From: Rhodopseudomonas palustris
GTDB taxonomy: Bacteria; Pseudomonadota; Alphaproteobacteria; Rhizobiales; Xanthobacteraceae
Direction of reading: 5' to 3'
NCBI RefSeq assembly: GCF_003226555.1
Contig: NZ_QKQS01000023.1
Location: 1,245,263-1,309,262, forward strand
Length of the DNA stretch: 64,000 nucleotides
Part shown: positions 10,963 through 17,314 of the stretch, piece by piece
Layout of the letters: the number at the start of each line of letters is the position of its first letter
Numbering within the stretch: the first letter of the stretch is position 1
Notes under the pieces: model-generated
What the model was told of the DNA's origin: nothing
The model's input: the letters and a program-made list of their open reading frames with translations, nothing else
The model's database searches: none
Position numbers and translations under genes: made by a program

Positions 10963-11186
10963 CGTGCGCTCCGCACGACGTCTCGATACGAGTGACGCGT
11001 GCCGATCGAATGAGCTGTCCGGAACGGACATATCGTCGCTCAGCATCACGCCATCGGTGGCCTCGCTGTCAAGTCGCGGCAGCCATCACGCTGCGCTCGC
11101 CGCGATGAGAAATGCTGCGGGTCGGATGAGATCGCTTCAGTTTCATCATAGGGTACCTTGCGTATGATCAACATCAGGCGGGCACC

Positions 11187-11726
11187 ATGGCACCAGTGAT
11201 CATCCTTCCGGGTATCAGCGGCTCCGGAGAGACGCATTGGCAAAGTCTGTGGCAGTCCGCCACCCCCTCGTTCGCGCGGTTTCGTCCGGCGGATTGGGAC
11301 GCGCCCGATCTCGCCGACTGGACACGGGCGCTCGGCGCCGCGCTCGCCGATGCGCGGCAGCCTGCGGTGCTGGTCGCCCATAGTCTGGCCTGTCTGCTGG
11401 TCGCGCATGCGGCCGAGCAGATCCGGGACCGTGTGCGCGGCGCTTTCCTCGTGGCGGTGCCAGATCCGGATGCCGCGGCGTTTCCGGCCGAAGCGGCGAG
11501 CTTTGGTCATCCGCCGGTACGGCCGCTGCCGTTTCCGGCCCTGATCGTCGCCAGCAGCGACGATCCCTACGGCTCGCTCGACTACGCTCGGCGACGGGCG
11601 CGCGAATGGAACGCCGGTCTGGTGATCGCCGGCGCTCACGGCCACATCAACGGCGCAAGTGGTCTGGGGGAGTGGCAGCAAGGCCGCTTGCTGTTCGATG
11701 CGTTCTGCGCCGGCCTCGGAGGTTGA
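11187..11726 (+). CDS. RBBP9/YdeN-family alpha/beta serine hydrolase
   Basis: 179 residues, the usual size for the RBBP9/YdeN family. Starts with the strand-turn IILPGISGSGETHW typical of the family. Nucleophile Ser66 in VAHSLAC, acid Asp125 or Asp126 in SSDDPYG, and His in AGAHGHIN (151 or 153), which is the family ending. Substrate unknown. The following exporter gene starts 1 nt after the stop, so the two are probably cotranscribed. Confidence 0.88.
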   Translation: MAPVIILPGISGSGETHWQSLWQSATPSFARFRPADWDAPDLADWTRALGAALADARQPAVLVAHSLACLLVAHAAEQIRDRVRGAFLVAVPDPDAAAFPAEAASFGHPPVRPLPFPALIVASSDDPYGSLDYARRRAREWNAGLVIAGAHGHINGASGLGEWQQGRLLFDAFCAGLGG

Positions 11727-11727
11727 G

Positions 11728-12375
11728 ATGGATTGGATGTCTGCGATCGCCACGTTCTCTGTCGCCGCTGCGCTGCTGACGATCACGCCGGGACTGGATA
11801 CCGCGCTGGTGCTGCGCACCGCGACGGTCGAAGGCGGCGGTGCGGCGATGAAAGCCGGGGCCGGCGTCGTGAGCGGGGTGTTGGCGTGGGGACTATTGGC
11901 ATCGGTCGGTCTCGGCGCCGTGCTCACGGTCTCCGAGATCGGCTATCGCATTCTGCAATATGTCGGTGCCGCCTATCTGGTCTGGCTCGGCGCCCAGATG
12001 GTCCGCGCCGCCTTCCGACCGGCGGTGCCGGAGCCGGCCGTGGACGCTGCGCTGCCTGAGCCGTCAGCTGCTCGTTCGGCCGGCTGGTTCGTGCGCGGCC
12101 TGATGACCAATCTGCTCAATCCGAAAGTCGGCGTGTTCTACGTCAGCTTCCTGCCGCAGTTCATTCCGCAGGACGCGCCGGTGGTCGCCTTCAGCGTCGG
12201 CCTCGCCGGCATTCACGCCGCGATGGGCTTGATCTGGTTCGCGGCGATTACCGCGGCGACCCGGCCGCTCGCGAGGCTGGTCCGCAATCCGGCGTTCACG
12301 CGGTCGATCGATGGCGTGACCGGTTCGGTGCTGGTCGCGTTCGGAGTGCGGCTGGCGTTCGATCAACGTAGTTAG
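11728..12375 (+). CDS. LysE/RhtB-family amino-acid exporter
   Basis: 215 residues, hydrophobic, with about six predicted membrane helices. The N-terminal TITPGLDTALVL block and the GAAYLVWLGAQM and LLNPKVGVFYVSFLPQF blocks are LysE/RhtB signatures (export of amino acids or derivatives from the cytoplasm). Start ATG 11728 lies just after the hydrolase stop. It is convergent with the MocR regulator gene 17 nt downstream; MocR regulators often control nearby transporters, but direction and spacing here do not prove it. Confidence 0.9.
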   Translation: MDWMSAIATFSVAAALLTITPGLDTALVLRTATVEGGGAAMKAGAGVVSGVLAWGLLASVGLGAVLTVSEIGYRILQYVGAAYLVWLGAQMVRAAFRPAVPEPAVDAALPEPSAARSAGWFVRGLMTNLLNPKVGVFYVSFLPQFIPQDAPVVAFSVGLAGIHAAMGLIWFAAITAATRPLARLVRNPAFTRSIDGVTGSVLVAFGVRLAFDQRS

Positions 12376-12392
12376 GCGACTCGGCTTCGGTC

Positions 12393-13766
12393 TTAGCGGA
12401 GCGCCGACGAGGTATCGTCGCTGCGAGCGGCGATTCGCGCGATGATCGACTTGATCGCGCCGAGTGCTTTTTCGAGATCCGCCCGCGGCGGCGCGCCGAT
12501 GCAGAGACGAATACCGGCGCTGATGCCGCCCACCGAGGTCGAAGACGGCGGCGTCACCAGAATGCCGAGCGCCTTGGTGGCGGCGTCGACTGCTTCGGCG
12601 TCGGCGGGCGAAAGCGGCAGCCAAACGTGATAGCCGATGTGAGCGGGGTGATGCATCGCGGCGCCGAGCAGTTCGGCCGCGACGATCCGGCGACGTCGGG
12701 CCTCTTCCTGGATCGCGACGCTCACCGCGTCGGCGGTGCCGTCCAGCAGCCATTGCTCCATCACCGAGCAGCTCAGCGGACTGATCATCAGCCCGCTGGC
12801 ATGCAGCGCCGCCTCGGCGCGGGCGAACCAGGCGGCCGGCACCACCAGGCCGCCGATCCTTAGCGCCGGGTTCAACGTCTTCGACAGGCTGTTGATGTAG
12901 AACACCCGATCGGGCGCCAGAGTCGCGATCGGCGGATAGTCCGGGTCGGGACGCAGCGCGTAGACGTCGTCTTCGATCACCACGATGTCGTGGCGGCGGC
13001 AGACCTTAGCGATCGCCTCGCGCCGGCTTTTGCTCATCGAACCGGTGGTCGGGTTCTGCATCGTCGGCGTCAGGTAGACGGCGGCGGGGCGGAGCTGCTG
13101 CGTCGTCAACTCGCGGTCGAGCGCCTCCGGCAGCATGCCTTCCTGGTCCATTGCGACGGGGCTGAGCGTCACGCCGAGATGCCGGGCGAGGCCGATGATA
13201 CCCGGATAGGTCTGCTGCTCGACGAACAGCGTGCCGGCCGGGCCGCACAGCGTCGACAGGCTGACGGCGAGCGCATGCTGGGCGCCGTTGGTCAGCAGCA
13301 GATGCGCCGGGTCGGCGTCCATCCCGAGCCGGCGAAACCACCGCGCCAACTCGCTGCGAAACCGGATGTGGCCGATCACCGGCGGATAGGCGTTGAACAC
13401 GTCGGCATCGACGCGCTTGGCGATCGCGGTCAGCGACCGTGCGATCAGCCGCTCGCTCACCGCCGAAGGCGGGGCATTGCGCGACAGGTCGATGACGTCG
13501 CCGGTGCGGGATTCGGTCACCGCCACGAAGGTGCCGCGCCCGGTGACCGAGCGGACCAGACCTCGCCGCTCCAGAATTCCATACGCTTTGGTGACCGTGC
13601 CGAGGCCGATGCCGAGCTTCCAGGCGAGGTCGCGATGCGCCGGAAGCCGGGCGCCGACCTCCAGGCGGCCGATTCCGATGTCCTCGGACAACGCCGAGAC
13701 CAGCCGGTCGCACGGCGACTCGGCGCCTTCGGCCAACCGCGGATGCCAGGGAGACTGCAGACGCAT
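12393..13766 (-). CDS. MocR/PdxR-type regulator (GntR wHTH plus aminotransferase domain)
   Basis: 457 residues. N-terminal GntR winged helix (about 15-85; GARLPAHRDLAWKLGIGLGT) joined to a fold-type I aminotransferase-like domain. The PLP lysine is Lys296 in NSLSKTLNP, and the cofactor Asp lies in VIEDDVYA (266/267), so PLP binding is likely. MocR proteins are PLP-sensing transcription regulators rather than enzymes in most studied cases. A strong inverted repeat sits 22 nt upstream of the start. Targets unknown; candidates are itself, the convergent exporter, or the LysR gene. Confidence 0.9.
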   Translation of the reverse strand: MRLQSPWHPRLAEGAESPCDRLVSALSEDIGIGRLEVGARLPAHRDLAWKLGIGLGTVTKAYGILERRGLVRSVTGRGTFVAVTESRTGDVIDLSRNAPPSAVSERLIARSLTAIAKRVDADVFNAYPPVIGHIRFRSELARWFRRLGMDADPAHLLLTNGAQHALAVSLSTLCGPAGTLFVEQQTYPGIIGLARHLGVTLSPVAMDQEGMLPEALDRELTTQQLRPAAVYLTPTMQNPTTGSMSKSRREAIAKVCRRHDIVVIEDDVYALRPDPDYPPIATLAPDRVFYINSLSKTLNPALRIGGLVVPAAWFARAEAALHASGLMISPLSCSVMEQWLLDGTADAVSVAIQEEARRRRIVAAELLGAAMHHPAHIGYHVWLPLSPADAEAVDAATKALGILVTPPSSTSVGGISAGIRLCIGAPPRADLEKALGAIKSIIARIAARSDDTSSALR

Positions 13767-13787
13767 GCACTTGCCTCAGAGTGTAAT

Positions 13788-13818
13788 GTGACGCTTTATA
13801 TTTTGCGCAAAGTGTCAC
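13788..13818. promoter_or_regulatory. Inverted repeat upstream of mocR-type gene, candidate operator
   Basis: GTGACGCTTT (13788-13797) and AAAGTGTCAC (13809-13818) are reverse complements at 9 of 10 positions with an 11-bp spacer, so the arm centres are 21 bp (two helical turns) apart. It lies just upstream of the MocR-type start at 13766. The rest of the gap 13767-14071 to the divergent LysR gene holds no other clear signal; an in-frame extension of the LysR frame reaches back through it. Confidence 0.5.
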
Positions 13819-14071
13819 GTCCACTAGGATCAGGCCCGGGAGATCGAAAGTGGACAGAAACGAGAATCGATCAGATTGCGCATGCCCCGAACCGAGCGCT
13901 GCCATGGCAGCGCCGCTGTCAGTCGCCGCCGCGTTGTCGCCCAAGCGCGGCGCGGCGCGATTGAGCAAACGTCACGCTACGCTGAGATCGGTTGCGCCGG
14001 ATCGCGGCGAGCCGGTCGTCGGCACCGATACGGTCGTTGCCGATCGGGAGGCGCATGGCCCCAATGAGGCG

Positions 14072-14986
14072 ATGCGGCTCGGTGTGCCGCTGAATGCGCT
14101 TCGGGCGTTCGAGGCGGCGGCGCGCCACATGTCGATCAAGATGGCGGCGGCCGAGATCGGCGTGACGCCGTCGGCGGTCAGCCATCAACTTCGGATTCTC
14201 GAGGAGCTGCTGGGCGTCGAACTGATGCGCCGGGTCGGGCCGCGGTTGGAACTGACGGAGACCGGCAGGCTGCTGTCTCCGGAGCTCAGCGCCGGCTTTG
14301 CCCGCATCACCGGCGCGGTCGGGCGACTGAAGAACGATCGCAAGCTCGGGCCGTTGCGGCTGTCGATGCTACCGACTTTCGCGGTGCATTGGCTGTCGCC
14401 GCGCCTGACCTCCTATCCGTTCGCGCGGGCCGGATTTGAACTGTTGATCTCGACCACCCAATCGGTAGTCGACCTCGGCGCCGGTGTGGCCGATGCGGCG
14501 GTTCGGCAGGGCGGCGGATCGTGGCCGGGCGTCCGCTCCGAGCTGCTGTTCGACGAGAACGTCGCGCTGCTCGGGCGGCCGGCCGATTGGCCGTGGCGTG
14601 ACGAAGCCGAGATGCGCAAGGCGATCGCGCGCGCGAATCTGTTTCTGTCGCAGCACCGGCAGGAGAATTTCAATCGCTGGAACGCCAGTCTGCCGGGCGG
14701 GCCGATCAAGCCGGCGGCGATCACGATCGTCGATACGTCCGGGCTCGGCCTGAAGGCAGCGATCGACGGGGCGGGCATCACCTTTGCCGGGATCGAGGTC
14801 GCAGCCTGCGACATCGCGGCGGACCGGCTGGTGCCGATCCTCGATCATCACGTCCCGGCCAATGCCGGCTACTATCTGTGCTACCCGCCAGCGCTGGAGC
14901 GTGACCGCCGGATCAGGAATGTCCGCGCCTGGATGATGAGCGAGGCGGCCAAGCCGGTCGTGTCGACGCCCGCCTCGCGGCGATGA
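14072..14986 (+). CDS. LysR-family transcriptional regulator (GcvA-like)
   Basis: 304 residues from ATG 14072. LPLNALRAFEAAARH-type N-terminus (here VPLNALRAFEAAARH), then a winged helix-turn-helix (MAAAEIGVTPSAVSHQLRILEELLGVELMRR in pieces) and a LysR substrate-binding domain, close in style to GcvA/AmpR regulators. The reading frame is open upstream to 13850, but that extension is compositionally odd and lacks family similarity, so the internal start is used. Neighbours (DUF1330, SnoaL-like, LysE) run on the other strand and give no clear target. Confidence 0.9.
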   Translation: MRLGVPLNALRAFEAAARHMSIKMAAAEIGVTPSAVSHQLRILEELLGVELMRRVGPRLELTETGRLLSPELSAGFARITGAVGRLKNDRKLGPLRLSMLPTFAVHWLSPRLTSYPFARAGFELLISTTQSVVDLGAGVADAAVRQGGGSWPGVRSELLFDENVALLGRPADWPWRDEAEMRKAIARANLFLSQHRQENFNRWNASLPGGPIKPAAITIVDTSGLGLKAAIDGAGITFAGIEVAACDIAADRLVPILDHHVPANAGYYLCYPPALERDRRIRNVRAWMMSEAAKPVVSTPASRR

Positions 14987-15007
14987 CGGCCCGCTCGCCG
15001 CCGCGCG

Positions 15008-15301
15008 TCAGCCGAGCCCTTGCACCAGCACGACGTGACCAGTGGTCGCGGCGCGGCGGTCGACCGCGATGGTCTCGTAGTCGGGCGAGGCCTCCCACGC
15101 CCGAAACGCCGCCTCGTCGGGAAACGCCAACAGGATCACTTTCTGGCAGGTCAGCGATCCTTCCACCGGCTGCGGCTTCTCGTCGGCGGCGAGCAGCCGC
15201 CCGCCATAGGGCTGCAGCGTCGGCAGGAACCGCGCGGCGTAACGCTCGTAACGGGGCCTGTCGTGGATCGTGATCTGGGCAATGGCGTAGACGGTCATCA
15301 T
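15008..15301 (-). CDS. DUF1330 family protein
   Basis: 97 residues, the usual size of DUF1330, a ferredoxin-like dimeric alpha+beta barrel family of unknown function. VYAIAQITIHDRPRYERY at the start and an F-D/E-AFRAWEASPDYETI block are family-typical. The second Met is a plausible alternative start. It stands 49 nt downstream of the SnoaL-like gene in the same direction and may be the third gene of that small operon. Confidence 0.85.
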   Translation of the reverse strand: MMTVYAIAQITIHDRPRYERYAARFLPTLQPYGGRLLAADEKPQPVEGSLTCQKVILLAFPDEAAFRAWEASPDYETIAVDRRAATTGHVVLVQGLG

Positions 15302-15350
15302 GCAGTTCCTCTGCAGTCGGCGGGGCGGATGGTCGCTGCTTCGACCGCGC

Positions 15351-15743
15351 TCATGTCGACGCCTGCGACACGTCGGCGCCGTAGAATGCCTCGCCGTAAA
15401 CCTGCCGGCCGTTCTCGAACCGCATCAATTCGCAGGCGCGCAGCGTGCGCCCACCGGCGTGCGACACGTAGTGGACCAGCACGGTCTGTGCGGCTTCGTC
15501 GCAGACTGCGGATTCGAATTTGAAGACGAGGTCCGGCACCGCGTCGAGCGCCTTGATCCAATAGGCGTGGAGCGCGTCGCGGCCGCGCACGGTGGCGTCG
15601 CCGGTCACCGTCGCGGCGCGCGGGCTGACGAACACCGCGTCGGTTGCGAACGGTTTGATCACCGCGCCGACGTCGTGACGATTCCAGGCCTCGATCCAGG
15701 TCGTCGCGTGATGCTCGAGGTCGCTGCGAGACAGACGTGTCAT
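15351..15743 (-). CDS. SnoaL/NTF2-like protein
   Basis: 130 residues, one NTF2-like cone domain. The N-terminal TWIEAWNRHDVGAV and the FATDAVFVSP, VRGRDALHAYW and CELMRFENGRQVYGEAFY blocks are those of SnoaL-like polyketide-cyclase-fold proteins, a family in which function cannot be read from the fold. The start ATG (15741-15743) overlaps the stop of the upstream LysE gene as ATGA, so it is co-expressed with that exporter. Confidence 0.83.
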   Translation of the reverse strand: MTRLSRSDLEHHATTWIEAWNRHDVGAVIKPFATDAVFVSPRAATVTGDATVRGRDALHAYWIKALDAVPDLVFKFESAVCDEAAQTVLVHYVSHAGGRTLRACELMRFENGRQVYGEAFYGADVSQAST

Positions 15744-16333
15744 AGCCAGAACATTCCTGCTGTGATGGCCGAAAGGGCCGCCATGGTTCGGTTTATGAAG
15801 AGCAATTTCGCCGGATCGTGCAGGATCCGGCGCAAGCCGGCACCGAACGCCGCCCACACCGCAATGCAGGGTGTGCCGACGATCGCGAACACCGCGCAGA
15901 CCAAGGCGATCCGGAGCGCATAACCGTCGCCGGGAGTCACGAAGGCGGCGATCACTGTGACGGCGATCAGCCAGGCCTTCGGGTTGACGAATTGGAACGC
16001 CGCAGCCTGAAAGAAGGTGATCGGCGCCGCCAGCGCCGTGCCGCGTAGCTCCGCTGCGCGCCACAATTTGCCGGCGAGCCAGAGCAGATACAGGGTGCCG
16101 ATCAGTTTCAGTACGATCTGCAGCCGCGGTTCGAGGGCGAACACAGCGCCGAGGCCGGCGCCGACCGCGATCAATTGCGTCGCGGCGCCGAACGCAATGC
16201 CGAGGATGTGGGGACAGGTCCGCGCCATCCCGAAGGTCAGCCCGGAAGTGGTCAGCATCAGATTGTTAGGTCCCGGCGTGATGCACATCACGAAAGTGTA
16301 GAGCGCGAGCGCCGTCAGCATCCTGGTCTCCAT
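15740..16333 (-). CDS. LysE/RhtB-family exporter
   Basis: 197 residues with about six hydrophobic segments. ITPGPNNLMLTTSGLTFG near the N-terminus is the LysE/RhtB signature. GTLYLLWLAGKLWR and FQFVNPKAWLIAV are the other conserved blocks. Probably exports an amino acid or amine across the inner membrane. Start at ATG 16333 (METRML); the Met four codons later is possible. First gene of a likely three-gene unit with the SnoaL-like and DUF1330 genes. Confidence 0.9.
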   Translation of the reverse strand: METRMLTALALYTFVMCITPGPNNLMLTTSGLTFGMARTCPHILGIAFGAATQLIAVGAGLGAVFALEPRLQIVLKLIGTLYLLWLAGKLWRAAELRGTALAAPITFFQAAAFQFVNPKAWLIAVTVIAAFVTPGDGYALRIALVCAVFAIVGTPCIAVWAAFGAGLRRILHDPAKLLFINRTMAALSAITAGMFWL

Positions 16334-16360
16334 CGCGCTGTCCGTCGTTCTGCGCGCGCT

Positions 16361-16386
16361 GTGCCAGACTTGGCACGGCGACAGCG
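16361..16386. promoter_or_regulatory. GTGCCA-GACT-TGGCAC palindrome with sigma54-like spacing
   Basis: A perfect 6-bp inverted repeat with a 4-nt centre occupies 16361-16376. On the plus strand 16371-16386 has GG and GC at the exact -24/-12 spacing (TGGCACGGCGACAGCG). On the minus strand 16366-16351 does too (TGGCACAGCGCGCGCA). It lies in the 210-bp divergent gap between the LysE gene and the thioesterase gene. Weak evidence for function: the -12 elements lack the usual TT. Confidence 0.25.
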
Positions 16387-16543
16387 GCGGCGCTGCTGAG
16401 ATTTCATCAGGCGAGAATGAGTTCGGCTCGGGCGACGACAAGAATTTCTCAGCATGGTGCGGCAGTTTTTCACTCAGGCCCCAGGGTCGCCGCCCGTTAG
16501 ACTCGGCCGCAGAGCAAACAGACAAGACGAATTGGGGGACACG

Positions 16544-17014
16544 ATGAAGGGCAAGATTGGAGCCGCGGTCGATCCGGCACTGGAGCGACGGATCCGCGAC
16601 AGCTTCGGCCGTCAGGGATTGATGCGGCATCTCGGTGCAGCGATTCACGAGGTGCGGCGGGGGCTGGTGACGATCCGGATGCCGTTCCGGCCGGAGCTGT
16701 CGCAGCAGCACGGTTACTTCCACGCCGGTGGCACGTCGGCGATCGCGGATTCGGCCGGAGGCTACGCCGCCTATACGATGTTTCCGGAGGACAGTTCGGT
16801 TCTCACCGTCGAGTTCAAGATCAATCTCTTGAACCCGGCGCGCGGCGACGCGCTGGAAGCAGTCGGCAAGGTGGTGAAGTCGGGCAAGACGCTGACGATC
16901 TGTCAGCTCGAAGTGTTCGCCGACGCCGCCGAAGGGCGCTCGCTGGTCGCGATCGGACAGGCGACGCTAATCTGTATGGCAGGCCGCCCGGATACGCCGG
17001 AGAGTGCGCGCTGA
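16544..17014 (+). CDS. PaaI-type hotdog thioesterase
   Basis: 156 residues with a single hotdog fold. RPELSQQHGYFHAGGTSAIAD followed by SAGGYAAYTM matches the PaaI/YdiI-like active-site region, with the helix-borne acid (the Asp of IADSAGG) as catalytic residue. LTVEFKINLLNPARGD is the conserved central strand. Such enzymes hydrolyse acyl-CoA thioesters; the substrate cannot be assigned. Start ATG 16544 follows a GGGGGA purine run. Single gene. Confidence 0.88.
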   Translation: MKGKIGAAVDPALERRIRDSFGRQGLMRHLGAAIHEVRRGLVTIRMPFRPELSQQHGYFHAGGTSAIADSAGGYAAYTMFPEDSSVLTVEFKINLLNPARGDALEAVGKVVKSGKTLTICQLEVFADAAEGRSLVAIGQATLICMAGRPDTPESAR

Positions 17015-17098
17015 CGTCCTGCCGATGCTGCAGGCCGCGACGAGCGATGGCTGAGATGTTCGATTAGTTTAGCACTACCAAACTCATTAGACCTTTGT

Positions 17099-17132
17099 CG
17101 AAGGCCGCCCGCCGCAAGCCGGGTGGCCTTCG
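17099..17132 (+). terminator. GC-rich stem-loop in the thioesterase/Nfn intergenic region
   Basis: CGAAGGCCGCCCG and CGGGTGGCCTTCG pair with one mismatch around a short CCGCAAGC loop. There is no clear U tract, so termination is only possible. The surrounding 300-bp gap (17015-17314) also has AGTTT-N9-AAACT near 17067-17085, a loose palindrome, and otherwise nothing recognised. Confidence 0.4.
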
Positions 17133-17314
17133 CATGTCCGCCATGCGCGCGCGTCGCGAACGGGTCGTCAACGGACATTTCTCCGTGATCGGCGTGCGAC
17201 GTTCGACCGGACATGACCGAGGTCAAATCAATTTGGCGCTCCTTGGCTATTTTGAGCCGCTTTCCCGTCATCTCGATGCCGCCTGCCGGCCTCGAACCAA
17301 TCTGTGCTGACATC

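Noticed and set aside
11158-11171. TTGCGTATGATCAA, matching the FixK2/FNR pattern TTG(A/C)-N6-(T/G)CAA
   Set aside because: It ends only 15 nt before the hydrolase ATG, too close for normal activation, and is 196 nt from the divergent start; a chance match is likely.
13850-14071. N-terminal extension of the LysR-family protein
   Set aside because: The open frame continues upstream but carries no family similarity and covers the divergent promoter region; ATG 14072 gives a normal LysR N-terminus.
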